The position numbers were made by a program, and so were the translations under genes. 64,000 nucleotides of DNA, taken from contig NZ_CP022522.1 in NCBI RefSeq assembly GCF_002850255.1, forward strand, positions 112,545-176,544. Direction: 5' to 3'. The notes beneath the pieces were generated by a model. It saw only the letters and a list, made by a program, of their open reading frames with translations. It did no database searches and had not been told where the DNA came from. Origin of the DNA: Pseudoalteromonas sp. NC201 (GTDB lineage Bacteria > Pseudomonadota > Gammaproteobacteria > Enterobacterales > Alteromonadaceae). Below, piece by piece: positions 21,528 through 30,926 of this stretch. Position 1 is the first letter of the stretch; the number at the start of each line of letters is the position of its first letter.

Positions 21528-22019
21528 AGATCACACTCCTATGTTAATTATATTTTACCATTGCAAATGAAAACACTTATCATTTACTGTGCGATCTTAT
21601 TTTCTGTTATGGGTTCATGTCAAGTTAAATTAATACTTTTACGCAATTTTTTGCACCATATATTAACATTCTATTGTCATTACAATTACTGAGAAAGTTG
21701 CTAGCAGATTACGGTCAACATGGGCTTTATCTCTACAAGGTGAGCTTGGTGCTCTCTAACAATGGAAGTGTTTAAGTTAACAAAATGAAAACTAACTGTA
21801 TGGCTGTTCGTTAGGGAGCGGTAATCACAATGTGCTTTGTTGGGTGCTTGGAAAAAAGAGTCGGCTTTGAGCTGCTCTTAATATTGATGGTGTTGGTATG
21901 ATGTTAAAGGGATATCTGTCTTGTATAAGAGCAACCTGAGCAATCTACTTTTATTAAAATTAACTCACACCGCAAAGTCAGATAAGTTACCCTGTATTTG
22001 ATAACAATAAAACTCGGTC
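21528..22019. other. Gene-free stretch, divergent promoter region
   Basis: About 490 bases with no supportable gene. The left end holds the promoter of the sigma-factor gene with a Fur-like box at 21566-21584. The rest is moderately AT-rich with only very short frames, and I see no clear promoter or RNA for the glycosylase gene on its right. Confidence 0.5.
21566..21584. promoter_or_regulatory. Fur-box-like site upstream of ECF sigma gene
   Basis: AATGAAAACACTTATCATT is an imperfect 19-bp palindrome with 7 of 9 symmetric positions, close to the Fur consensus. It lies 39-57 bases upstream of the sigma start. Confidence 0.5.
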
Positions 22020-22706
22020 ATGAGCATGAAAGTATTCGAAAAAATTTATCATAGAGCTGCCGAGCGCAAAGGCTCTGAGGCGGCGCTAAAAGCTAAGCTT
22101 AACCAACCATTGAGTGCCGAATCACTATTGGCATTAAGTGATGATCAATGGCTAGAAGAATTTACTCGCAAGATTTTCCAGAGCGGGTTTTATTGGGCGG
22201 TGGTTGATAATAAGTGGGATGGCTTTAGAGAAGTATTTTGGCAATTCTCAATTGAGAAGTTGCTTATGATGTCACCTGAAATGTATGAGCAACGTAGTCA
22301 GGATGAACGGATCATTCGTAATGCTAAAAAGGTAAAAAGTATCGCTGACAATTGCCATATGATTTTTGCAGTGCAACAACAGTATGGTCGCTTTAGTGAT
22401 TTCGTCGCACACTGGCCTGAAGACAATATCGTAGGTCTGTGGCTGTACTTGAAAAAGCATGGTTCGAGACTCGGTGGGAATACCGGGCCTTACGCACTTC
22501 GTGTGTTAGGTAAAGATACGTTTTTACTGAGTAAAGACGTCGAAACGGTGCTACGTGCCGAGGAGATCATAGACGGAGGCTTACAAAGTCAGAAGTCACT
22601 GCAATCGGCGCAGCAGTTTTTCAATGAAATGCGTCAATATAGCGGGCTTAGCTTACAAGAGTTAAGCCAAATTGTGTCAATGAGTGTTGGTGATAATATT
22701 CGCTAG
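22020..22706 (+). CDS. DNA-3-methyladenine glycosylase I-like protein
   Basis: A 228-residue protein of the Tag-like helix-hairpin-helix superfamily (Adenine_glyco type). It has the family's opening FEKIYHRAAERKGSEAALKAKL, then WDGFREVFWQF, KVKSIADNCHMI, and GSRLGGNTGPYALRVLGKDTF. The classical Tag N-terminal zinc-binding Cys/His residues are not seen, so activity on 3-methyladenine is unproven. It is followed 23 bases later by a SelO gene and then an ABC exporter, likely one operon. The ribosome site is weak; the second Met (22026) is an alternative start. Confidence 0.8.
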   Translation: MSMKVFEKIYHRAAERKGSEAALKAKLNQPLSAESLLALSDDQWLEEFTRKIFQSGFYWAVVDNKWDGFREVFWQFSIEKLLMMSPEMYEQRSQDERIIRNAKKVKSIADNCHMIFAVQQQYGRFSDFVAHWPEDNIVGLWLYLKKHGSRLGGNTGPYALRVLGKDTFLLSKDVETVLRAEEIIDGGLQSQKSLQSAQQFFNEMRQYSGLSLQELSQIVSMSVGDNIR

Positions 22707-22729
22707 GCGCTAAAAATAGAGATGATCGC

Positions 22730-24151
22730 ATGGTATTTTTTCAGCCCTATCAGGGTTCTGCTCTGCTCTTTAAGGAGCAACCAGCAAGATTTAATCAGCC
22801 CACATTACTACTATCTAATACGCCGTTGCTAGTTAAGCTTGAGCTAAAGGAATACGACACTACAGCGCTTGCTGAGCTGTTAAGTGGTCAGCGCCCTTTA
22901 GGCAATATTGAACCTACGAGCTTAGCCTACAGTGGTCATCAGTTTGGGCAATTTAACCCGTTACTTGGTGATGGCCGAGCGCATTTAATTGGCGGGGTGA
23001 AGCTCGATGACGGACGTCAATACGACCTGCACTTGAAAGGCTCTGGAGCGACGCGATTTTCTCGAGGTGGTGATGGCTTTTGTGCGCTAGGACCTGCGGT
23101 ACGTGAGTTTATAATGAGCCAAGCTATGGTTGGCTTGGGGGTTCCAACTACGGAATGCCTAGCTGTTGTAACCACTGGACACCATGTTTATCGTCAAGGT
23201 GAAGTACCTGGCGCAGTTGTATGTCGTGTGGCAAAAAGTCATATCCGCATCGGTACCTTGCAATATCTGGCTACACAGCAAGATAAAGATGAGCTATGGA
23301 GCCTACTTAACTTGCTGGGCGAGCAATTATTTGAGGGATTTAAAGTTGAGACCGAACAGGATGTACTCGAATTGTTCCGTGAAGTGTGTGAGCAGTTGGT
23401 TGACTTAGTTGTCGAGTGGATGCGGGTTGGCTTTATTCATGGCGTGATGAATACCGACAATATTTTACTCAGTGGTGAAACGATAGACTTTGGCCCTTGT
23501 GCAATGATGGAAAAGTTTGATTTTAACGCCGTGTTTAGCTCTATCGATCGCCAAGGCCGCTATGCGTTTGGTAATCAGCCAAACATCATGAATTGGAACT
23601 GTGCGCGACTTGCCGAGGCCTTATTGGTGTTATGGCAGGATGAGCAAGTGGGAATTGAAGCGTTTAGTCAAATTTTGGCGGAGTTTTCTGAATCGTTTAA
23701 TCGCAAATACAAAGATATGTGGGCGGCTAAGCTTGGTATTGATGAATGGAGCGACGCAGACGACATTCTACTTAGTGACTTACTCAAGTTGATGACGGAG
23801 CACGAACTAGACTTTACCAATACCTTTGCGGCACTAACTAATAGCTTGCTTGGTCATCCAAACAAAGCTTTATCCGTGCCAACGGAGTTGGAGAGCTGGC
23901 TGCGACAATGGGCGCAAAGGCGTGCTCACGATGACATTGCGACTAACTTGATGAGTCAAGCTAACCCGATACTTATCCCCCGTAATGCGTTGGTGGAGGC
24001 TGAGATTGCGCTGTTTAATCAGCAAGGCATGAGTCAAACGCTAGAGGATTGGCTAACTGCGTTGACGTCGCCCTATGATTACAAAGACTATCCTGAATCG
24101 TGGATCAGCGCGTCTACACCGGCCCACTATCAAACTTTTTGTGGAACCTAA
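22730..24151 (+). CDS. selO: SelO-family protein adenylyltransferase (YdiU)
   Basis: A 473-residue pseudokinase-fold enzyme that transfers AMP to Ser/Thr/Tyr of target proteins, in E. coli during redox stress. It has the family marks AYSGHQFGQF, LKGSGATRFSRGGDG, ALGPAVREFIMSQAM, HGVMNTDNILLSGETIDFGPC and YAFGNQPNIMNWN. The C-terminus ends with Cys-Gly-Thr, as in many bacterial SelO proteins where the penultimate Cys replaces the eukaryotic selenocysteine. It abuts the ABC transporter gene, which begins directly after its stop. Confidence 0.93.
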   Translation: MVFFQPYQGSALLFKEQPARFNQPTLLLSNTPLLVKLELKEYDTTALAELLSGQRPLGNIEPTSLAYSGHQFGQFNPLLGDGRAHLIGGVKLDDGRQYDLHLKGSGATRFSRGGDGFCALGPAVREFIMSQAMVGLGVPTTECLAVVTTGHHVYRQGEVPGAVVCRVAKSHIRIGTLQYLATQQDKDELWSLLNLLGEQLFEGFKVETEQDVLELFREVCEQLVDLVVEWMRVGFIHGVMNTDNILLSGETIDFGPCAMMEKFDFNAVFSSIDRQGRYAFGNQPNIMNWNCARLAEALLVLWQDEQVGIEAFSQILAEFSESFNRKYKDMWAAKLGIDEWSDADDILLSDLLKLMTEHELDFTNTFAALTNSLLGHPNKALSVPTELESWLRQWAQRRAHDDIATNLMSQANPILIPRNALVEAEIALFNQQGMSQTLEDWLTALTSPYDYKDYPESWISASTPAHYQTFCGT

Positions 24152-25930
24152 ATGGCAGAACAGCAGCTTTCTTGGCAAGAAATTAAACGTAAAGTCCTTG
24201 AGCACAAACGGCCGCTTATTAAGGCACATATCATCGCCTTGTTTGCCGCGTTGGTGAGTGTCCCTATCCCTTTGATGATGCCGTTGCTGGTCGATGAAGT
24301 CTTACTAGACACACCAGGTAGAGCAGTGGCTTGGATGAACTCGGTATTGCCCGAGCAATGGCATGGCCCCAGTGGCTATATCGTGGTTATTTTGTTGGCT
24401 GTAATAACCATGCGCTTGGCCAGCTTGGTGCTAGGGGTGATGCAGTCACGCCAGTTTACTATTATTGGCAAGGACATTAGTTATCAAATCCGTGAGCGCT
24501 TACTTACGCATTTACCTAAAGTTCAACTTAAGGAGTACGAAAGTCAAGGTGGTGCAGCAATTAGCTCTCGTTGTATTACCGATGTAGAAACCTTAGATAA
24601 ATTTATCAGCCAAACCTTGTCACGCTTTTTAATCGGTTTACTCACAATCATTGGCACTGCGGCGATTTTGCTTTGGATTGATTGGATGTTGGGGCTGGTG
24701 ATCCTGTTGCTCAATCCGGCGGTCATCTATTTTTCTCGGCAGTTTGGCAAACATGTTAAAGAGCTGAAAAAGGAAGAGAATGCTGCATTTGAAGCATTGC
24801 AAACTTCATTAGTCGAGACGCTAGATGCTATTTCTCAACTAAAAGCCGTTCGTCGAGAGATTAACTACTTTGCACAAGTTAAAGTAGCCGCCAAAGATCT
24901 CAAACATTACGCGGTGCAGTCACAATGGAAAACGGATGCCGTTAACCGCTTAAGTTTTACTGTGTTTTTGGTGGGGTTTGAGTTTTTCCGTGCTGTCGCT
25001 ATGTTTATGGTGGTGTTTTCTGACTTAACAGTCGGCCAGATATTTGCAGTATTTGGTTACCTTTGGTTCATGATGGGGCCTGTACAGGAAATTCTTGGTA
25101 TTCAATATGCGTACTATGGTGCTTCGGCGGCACTTAGTAGGTTAAATCAGGTTTTTAATTTTGCGACAGAAGCACAATATCCCGCTACAAAAACCGTCTT
25201 TGATTCATCTCAGGTTGATATCAAATTTGCCAATATAGACTTCGCTTACGTTGCAGAGCAACCCGTGCTCAAGCAGGTATCTTTGCATATTCCTGCAGGG
25301 AAGAAAGTAGCGTTAGTAGCGGTGTCTGGAGGTGGTAAATCTACTTTGGTGCAATTGCTTTTGGGATTGTATGAAAAGCAAAGTGGCGAGATTCATATAA
25401 ATGACACGCCAGTAGAGCAAATTGGTTACGAAGCAGTGCGAGATAATATAGTGACCGTATTGCAGCAGCCGATACTCTTTAATACCAGCATCCGTGAAAA
25501 TCTAGCAATGGGACGAGAGGTATCTGACCAAGTGCTGTGGCAGGCACTCCGAGTTGCAGAGCTAGCTGATACCGTACTTGCTCTGGCTGACAAATTAGAT
25601 GCGCAAGTTGGTCGCAATGGGATTAAATTGTCCGGAGGACAGAAGCAAAGGTTAGCCATTGCTAGAATGGTTGTTGCCGATCCTAAAGTGGTGGTGCTGG
25701 ATGAAGCAACCTCGGCACTTGATATTGAGACTGAGGCAAAAATTCATCGCAATTTGCAAGCGTTTTTGGCTGATAGAACGACTTTGATTATTGCACATCG
25801 ACTGAGCGCAATAAAACAAGCCGACTTAATTTATGTTTTAGATGATGGTGAAGTGTCCCAGTATGGAGAACATAAGGATTTGTTAAAGGAACAAGGTCTG
25901 TATCAAATCCTATTTGGTCATCAAAATTAA
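24152..25930 (+). CDS. ABC transporter, fused permease-ATPase exporter
   Basis: A 592-residue half-transporter of the MsbA/LmrA type. An N-terminal six-helix membrane domain (about 25-310) is followed by a nucleotide-binding domain (about 345-590). The Walker A is slightly unusual (VSGGGKST), with LSGGQKQRLAIAR as signature, VVLDEATSALD as Walker B and IIAHRL as the H-loop. The substrate is unknown; it could act as a homodimer. It begins one base after the selO stop, so the two are almost certainly translated together. Confidence 0.92.
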   Translation: MAEQQLSWQEIKRKVLEHKRPLIKAHIIALFAALVSVPIPLMMPLLVDEVLLDTPGRAVAWMNSVLPEQWHGPSGYIVVILLAVITMRLASLVLGVMQSRQFTIIGKDISYQIRERLLTHLPKVQLKEYESQGGAAISSRCITDVETLDKFISQTLSRFLIGLLTIIGTAAILLWIDWMLGLVILLLNPAVIYFSRQFGKHVKELKKEENAAFEALQTSLVETLDAISQLKAVRREINYFAQVKVAAKDLKHYAVQSQWKTDAVNRLSFTVFLVGFEFFRAVAMFMVVFSDLTVGQIFAVFGYLWFMMGPVQEILGIQYAYYGASAALSRLNQVFNFATEAQYPATKTVFDSSQVDIKFANIDFAYVAEQPVLKQVSLHIPAGKKVALVAVSGGGKSTLVQLLLGLYEKQSGEIHINDTPVEQIGYEAVRDNIVTVLQQPILFNTSIRENLAMGREVSDQVLWQALRVAELADTVLALADKLDAQVGRNGIKLSGGQKQRLAIARMVVADPKVVVLDEATSALDIETEAKIHRNLQAFLADRTTLIIAHRLSAIKQADLIYVLDDGEVSQYGEHKDLLKEQGLYQILFGHQN

Positions 25931-26081
25931 TTCATAAATAGCAAAAATTCCTTATGTAACGTTAAGTAAACATTAATGGACGAGCTAATATTATCTATGC
26001 AACGTAATCAGTAGACGCATTTTCTGGTAGACTATCCGAGTCAATACTCAATGCGTTAACTAACAGAGATGGGAAGGAATG

Positions 26082-27131
26082 ATGAAAATTAAAACTTTGA
26101 GCTTACTAGTTGCGATGGCAGTAACAGCCAATGCAAATGCAAACACCACTGAACCTACTGAAGGTGTATATCTTGGTGTATTCGGTGATTACTATGATGC
26201 TGACTGGCAAAATCACCGTGATATGGCTGGCTTAGACGTAGAAGAGTCTACTGGTTGGGGTGCTGAAATCGGCTACCGTTTTGATAAATATTGGAGTGGT
26301 CGTCTTGAGTATGCAGACATGGATTTTGATCTTGGTGGGATCAGCAATGGTTCACTAGACGCAGAGCGTTATGGTATCGATGGTTTATATCACTTTGATG
26401 GTGGCCCATTCTATGGTCTAGTGGGTATCAAAAAGATGAATCTGGACGTCATTTCAGACAACACTTTTGCTAACGTTGGTGCTGGTGTTCGTCACTACTT
26501 CACCGATCACTTGTTCGTGAATGCAGAAGCGGCAGTTTACCAAGGCTTAGAAGCAGGTTTTACTGATGTTGGCGGTAAAATTGGTATCAACTACTCATTC
26601 GGTAGCACGGCTAAAACGGAAGAAGTTGCACCTGCTCCGGCACCTGTAGTTGCAGAAGCACCACAAGACAGTGATAAAGACGGTGTAGTGGACAGCGAAG
26701 ACAAATGTGCTAATACACCAATGACGGATGCTGTTGATGCGTCAGGTTGTACTTTATATGAAACGAATGAAGACAAAGTAAATCTACTTGTTCGTTTCCC
26801 GCACGATGATGCTTCTTTCTCACAGCAATATGTTGATGATATCAACGCGGTTGCTAAGTTCTTAAAAGAACATAAAAATGCAGATGTAGTGATTGAAGGT
26901 CACGCATCAGCAGTAGGTGATGCGGATTATAACCAAAAGCTTTCTGAGCGCCGCGCGAAAAACGTTGCTGAGAAACTCGTAGATATGGGTATTGATTCAA
27001 TGCGTATTACCACAGTAGGCTACGGTGAAGAGCGTTTGAAAAACCCAGCTAATACGCTTGAAGCGCATGCTGAAAACCGTCGCGTAGAAGCGCACGTTTC
27101 TTCTAAAGAGAAAGTAAAAGTTAAGCGTTAA
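26082..27131 (+). CDS. ompA: OmpA-family outer-membrane porin
   Basis: A 349-residue protein. A signal peptide (ending ANA-NT) is followed by an 8-strand OmpA-like barrel (about 25-175), a Pro/Ala linker (EEVAPAPAPVVAEAP), a calcium-binding TSP3-like repeat (DSDKDGVVDSEDKC), and the OmpA/MotB peptidoglycan-binding domain (VVIEGHASAVGDADYNQKLS to HAENRRVEAHV). The second of two adjacent ATGs is preferred because AAGGA almost touches the first. A strong terminator follows. It probably anchors the outer membrane to peptidoglycan. Confidence 0.93.
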   Translation: MKIKTLSLLVAMAVTANANANTTEPTEGVYLGVFGDYYDADWQNHRDMAGLDVEESTGWGAEIGYRFDKYWSGRLEYADMDFDLGGISNGSLDAERYGIDGLYHFDGGPFYGLVGIKKMNLDVISDNTFANVGAGVRHYFTDHLFVNAEAAVYQGLEAGFTDVGGKIGINYSFGSTAKTEEVAPAPAPVVAEAPQDSDKDGVVDSEDKCANTPMTDAVDASGCTLYETNEDKVNLLVRFPHDDASFSQQYVDDINAVAKFLKEHKNADVVIEGHASAVGDADYNQKLSERRAKNVAEKLVDMGIDSMRITTVGYGEERLKNPANTLEAHAENRRVEAHVSSKEKVKVKR

Positions 27132-27150
27132 TTTTTACTTAACTTATGCA

Positions 27151-27177
27151 AAAAGGCTCCTTCGGGAGCCTTTTTTA
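27151..27177 (+). terminator. ompA terminator
   Basis: AAAAGGCTCC-TTCG-GGAGCCTTTTTT, a tetraloop hairpin with a T-run, 20 bases after the stop. Confidence 0.95.
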
Positions 27178-27441
27178 ATCCTACCAAGCGTACCTTTTCG
27201 CAAAATTAAAATGATTCTCGTTTGACTAATATTCATCAAAATATACTTGTTTCGGTATGCTTATTCATTGTATTTATAGTGACTATAAGGCGAGGTATCG
27301 CATGCAAGATTTTCATCTATACTCAAAGACCTTATAATTGTTCATTATATTTTATGGTCAAGGGAATGGTTCAGCCGATTGCATCAATAATCGCAGCCAG
27401 ATCATTTACTTGTCTGTCCACGTCACCAAGAGGGCAATATT
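27178..27441 (+). promoter_or_regulatory. acnB upstream region
   Basis: About 260 bases after the ompA terminator hold the acnB promoter and leader. I see no gene. The sequence is AT-rich with several TATAAT-like stretches, so the promoter cannot be fixed by eye. A short frame over this region has no ribosome site and overlaps the acnB start. Confidence 0.4.
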
Positions 27442-30039
27442 GTGCTTCAAGAATATCGTAAACACGTAGAAGAGCGTGCCGCGCAAGGTATCGTGCCTAA
27501 GCCGTTAGACGCGCAGCAAACTGCTGACCTTATCGAATTACTAAAAACTCCACCTGCAGGTGAAGAAGAGTTCATCGTTGATCTATTTATCAACCGTGTA
27601 CCGCCAGGTGTAGATGATGCCGCTTACGTAAAAGCAGGCTTTTTGGCTGCAGTAGCGAAAGGCGAAGCTGAATCACCACTCATTTCAAAAGAGTATGCAG
27701 CTGAACTACTTGGCACTATGCTTGGTGGTTACAACATCGCGCCTATGATCGACCTACTAGACGACGCAGCACTTGCACCTATCGTTGCTAAGGGTTTATC
27801 TCATACACTACTGATGTTTGACGCATTCTACGATGTAGAAGAAAAAGCAAAAGCAGGCAATGAGTTTGCTAAGCAAGTGATTGAGTCATGGGCAAATGCA
27901 GAATGGTTTCTTGAGAAGCCAGCCGTTGCAGACAAGATTTCAGTGACTGTATTCAAAGTAACGGGTGAGACAAATACAGATGACTTGTCTCCAGCACCAG
28001 ATGCTTGGTCTCGTCCAGATATCCCATTACACGCACTGGCTATGCTTAAAAACGAGCGTGACGGTATCAACCCTGATAAGCCAGGTGAAGTAGGTCCAAT
28101 TGCACAACTGGAAGCGCTTAATGGTAAAGGTTTACCGCTAGCGTACGTAGGTGACGTTGTTGGTACAGGCTCATCTCGTAAATCTGCAACTAACTCCGTA
28201 CTTTGGTTCATGGGTGATGACATTCCATTCGTACCAAACAAGCGCGTTGGCGGTGTGTGTCTAGGTGGTAAAATCGCGCCAATCTTCTTCAATACCATGG
28301 AAGATTCAGGTGCACTACCGATTGAGCTTCCAGTTGACGAACTAAACATGGGCGACCAAATCGACATCTTCCCATACGAAGGTGTGGTTAAGCGTCACGG
28401 TACTGACGAAGTTATCTCAACGTTCTCACTGAAATCAGACGTAATTCTTGATGAAGTACGTGCTGGTGGCCGTATTCCACTGATCATCGGTCGTGGTCTA
28501 ACTGATAAAGCTCGTGCTTCACTAGGCCTAGAAGCTGAAGATATCTTCCGTAAGCCTAAGTTAGTGGCTGATTCTGGTAAAGGCTTTACGCTTGCACAGA
28601 AGATGGTTGGTAAAGCATGTAACATGGCAGGTGTACGCCCAGGTCAATACTGTGAGCCAACAATGACAACAGTAGGTTCTCAGGATACTACGGGTCCAAT
28701 GACGCGTGATGAGCTTAAAGATCTTGCTTGTCTTGGCTTCTCTGCTGACCTTACAATGCAGTCATTCTGTCATACCTCAGCTTATCCTAAGCCAATCGAT
28801 GTAAACACACACCACACACTTCCTGATTTCATCATGAACCGTGGCGGTGTATCACTACGCCCTGGTGACGGTGTTATCCACTCATGGCTAAACCGTATGC
28901 TACTTCCAGATACAGTAGGTACAGGTGGTGACTCACATACTCGTTTCCCGTTAGGTATTTCATTCCCAGCCGGTTCAGGTGCAGTAGCGTTTGCAGCAGC
29001 AACGGGCGTAATGCCGTTGGATATGCCTGAGTCAATCCTTGTTCGTTTTAAAGGTGAAATGCAGCCGGGTATCACATTACGTGACCTAGTACACGCTATC
29101 CCTTACTATGCAATCCAGCAAGGTCTATTGACGGTTGAGAAAAAAGGTAAGATCAACGAATTCTCTGGTCGCATCCTTGAAATCGAAGGTGTTGAGCATT
29201 TAACGGTTGAGCAAGCGTTCGAATTATCTGACGCATCTGCAGAGCGTAGTGCGGCAGGTTGTACTGTTAAGCTTTCACAAGCGTCTATCGAAGAGTACCT
29301 AAACTCTAATATCGTGATGCTTAAGTGGATGATCTCTGAAGGCTATGGTGATGTACGTACCATTGAGCGTCGTATCACTAAGATGGAAGAGTGGCTAGCG
29401 AATCCTGAGCTAATGACTGCTGACGCGGATGCAGAATACGCGCACACCATTGAGATTGATCTTGCTGATATCAAAGAGCCAATCCTTTGTGCACCAAATG
29501 ACCCTGATGACGCTCGTCTACTTTCAGCGGTAACTGGTGAGAAGATCGACGAAGTATTCATCGGCTCTTGTATGACTAACATCGGTCACTTCCGTGCAGC
29601 TGGTAAACTACTGGATAATTTCGGTGGTCGTCTACCAACGCAACTATGGGTTGCTCCACCAACGAAGATGGACCGCGATCAGTTAACTGACGAAGGTTAC
29701 TACGGTATTTACGGTCGTGTAGGTGCACGTATCGAAACTCCAGGATGTTCACTATGTATGGGTAACCAGGCACGTGTTGCTGATAAAGCAACGGTTGTTT
29801 CTACCTCGACTCGTAACTTCCCTAACCGTTTAGGTACGGGTGCAAACGTATTCCTTGCATCAGCAGAGCTTGCAGCGGTAGCTGCTATTCTTGGTAAACT
29901 ACCAACACCTGCTGAATATCAAGAGTATGCAGAGAAGATCAATGCAACGGCTGCGGACACTTACCGTTACTTGAACTTCCATAAGATGCCTCAGTACACT
30001 AAAAAGGCAGACTCAGTGATCATTCAACAAGCGGTTTAA
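27442..30039 (+). CDS. acnB: Aconitate hydratase B
   Basis: An 865-residue TCA-cycle enzyme interconverting citrate and isocitrate. The N-terminus ([25 protein letters not shown]) matches E. coli AcnB, which fixes the GTG start at 27442. The order is HEAT-like domain, swivel domain, then the three [4Fe-4S] domains. Cluster ligands are visible in [15 protein letters not shown] and [14 protein letters not shown], with a third Cys upstream around residue 436. AcnB enzymes also bind mRNA when the cluster is lost. A terminator follows. Confidence 0.98.
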   Translation: MLQEYRKHVEERAAQGIVPKPLDAQQTADLIELLKTPPAGEEEFIVDLFINRVPPGVDDAAYVKAGFLAAVAKGEAESPLISKEYAAELLGTMLGGYNIAPMIDLLDDAALAPIVAKGLSHTLLMFDAFYDVEEKAKAGNEFAKQVIESWANAEWFLEKPAVADKISVTVFKVTGETNTDDLSPAPDAWSRPDIPLHALAMLKNERDGINPDKPGEVGPIAQLEALNGKGLPLAYVGDVVGTGSSRKSATNSVLWFMGDDIPFVPNKRVGGVCLGGKIAPIFFNTMEDSGALPIELPVDELNMGDQIDIFPYEGVVKRHGTDEVISTFSLKSDVILDEVRAGGRIPLIIGRGLTDKARASLGLEAEDIFRKPKLVADSGKGFTLAQKMVGKACNMAGVRPGQYCEPTMTTVGSQDTTGPMTRDELKDLACLGFSADLTMQSFCHTSAYPKPIDVNTHHTLPDFIMNRGGVSLRPGDGVIHSWLNRMLLPDTVGTGGDSHTRFPLGISFPAGSGAVAFAAATGVMPLDMPESILVRFKGEMQPGITLRDLVHAIPYYAIQQGLLTVEKKGKINEFSGRILEIEGVEHLTVEQAFELSDASAERSAAGCTVKLSQASIEEYLNSNIVMLKWMISEGYGDVRTIERRITKMEEWLANPELMTADADAEYAHTIEIDLADIKEPILCAPNDPDDARLLSAVTGEKIDEVFIGSCMTNIGHFRAAGKLLDNFGGRLPTQLWVAPPTKMDRDQLTDEGYYGIYGRVGARIETPGCSLCMGNQARVADKATVVSTSTRNFPNRLGTGANVFLASAELAAVAAILGKLPTPAEYQEYAEKINATAADTYRYLNFHKMPQYTKKADSVIIQQAV

Positions 30040-30068
30040 TTACTCGCTCTAGAATACATTGAAAGAAA

Positions 30069-30094
30069 AAAGCCAGCGCATGCTGGCTTTTTTT
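30069..30094 (+). terminator. acnB terminator
   Basis: AAAGCCAGC-GCAT-GCTGGCTTTTTTT, about 30 bases after the stop. Confidence 0.95.
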
Positions 30095-30284
30095 ATGCAC
30101 ATAAAGCACTCAAGTTAAATGGTGTTATCAAGCATTATTTTAAATCTAGATAAGTAATCTATTAAAGTGGCTATAAGTGGGTTTTTATTGCGTTTTGCTT
30201 GTTAAAATCCCGTTTTTTTAAACAGTAATTTTCTCTGGTTTTATTAGAATTGTCGGCAAATTCTCATCAATGGGCGAGAGGATC

Positions 30285-30917
30285 ATGACAACAGTAAACA
30301 ACCAGAATTTATTACAACTACGCTTTTTACCGCAGTCACATATCGACGCAGTTAAGCCTTTCTTCAATCAACTTCCAGATAACCCTTATGCCGATGGTGC
30401 ATTCAGAAAGCGCCGCTATTCAGTGGTTAAATTCACTGACGGTGAAGTGACATTGCAGCCGACTAAGGCTTTCGTGCAAGACGACTCAATTAATACTTTC
30501 CAAGGTAATATTGAGCGTGTTTACGAAAACCTTGAGCAGGACATGTTAAACACCGATGGCTTTAAGCATATGCTTGCTGAATTTAAAGCCATGACGGGAA
30601 TTGCAGATGATACCAGCATAGAAGTGCATCAGTTTCGCATGTTAGCGATTGAAAGCGATACCCCTCCTGCGCCAGAAGGTGTGCACCAAGATGGCTTTGA
30701 CCATGTCTGTGTCTGCGGTGTTTCTCACGAAAATATTGCTGGTGGCGAGCTATTGGTTTATGAGCACAAAGAAGCTGAGCCCTGTTTCAAAATGGAAATC
30801 AAAGATGGTTTATTTGCACTGGTGAATGACCGTGAAGTGTGGCATAACGCAACACCGATGAACAAGCTAGATGCCGAGCAAGTCGGTTACCTAGACTGCT
30901 TCGTATTTACAGCCTAA
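30285..30917 (+). CDS. 2-oxoglutarate/Fe(II) dioxygenase (2OG-Fe_Oxy_2 type)
   Basis: A 210-residue enzyme resembling the amino-acid hydroxylase family of Bacillus L-isoleucine dioxygenase. Iron ligands are visible: His134 and Asp136 in GVHQDGFDHV and the distal His187 in VWHNATPM. Family members hydroxylate free aliphatic amino acids; the substrate here is unknown. I prefer the ATG at 30285 because GAGAGG sits just before it; 30270 is an alternative. It is followed 9 bases later by a PLP enzyme, so they probably act on the same metabolite. Confidence 0.82.
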   Translation: MTTVNNQNLLQLRFLPQSHIDAVKPFFNQLPDNPYADGAFRKRRYSVVKFTDGEVTLQPTKAFVQDDSINTFQGNIERVYENLEQDMLNTDGFKHMLAEFKAMTGIADDTSIEVHQFRMLAIESDTPPAPEGVHQDGFDHVCVCGVSHENIAGGELLVYEHKEAEPCFKMEIKDGLFALVNDREVWHNATPMNKLDAEQVGYLDCFVFTA

Positions 30918-30926
30918 GAGGGTAGT

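Noticed and set aside
24120..24151. Selenocysteine at the SelO C-terminus
   Set aside because: The codon is TGT for Cys followed by Gly-Thr and a normal stop; no in-frame TGA or SECIS-like element.
27200..27222. Fur-box-like AAAATGATTCTCGTTTGAC upstream of acnB
   Set aside because: Only one half resembles the consensus and the symmetry is poor.
27828..29582. Long minus-strand frames antisense to acnB
   Set aside because: They mirror the codon structure of acnB, have Ser/Pro-rich low-complexity translations and no ribosome sites.
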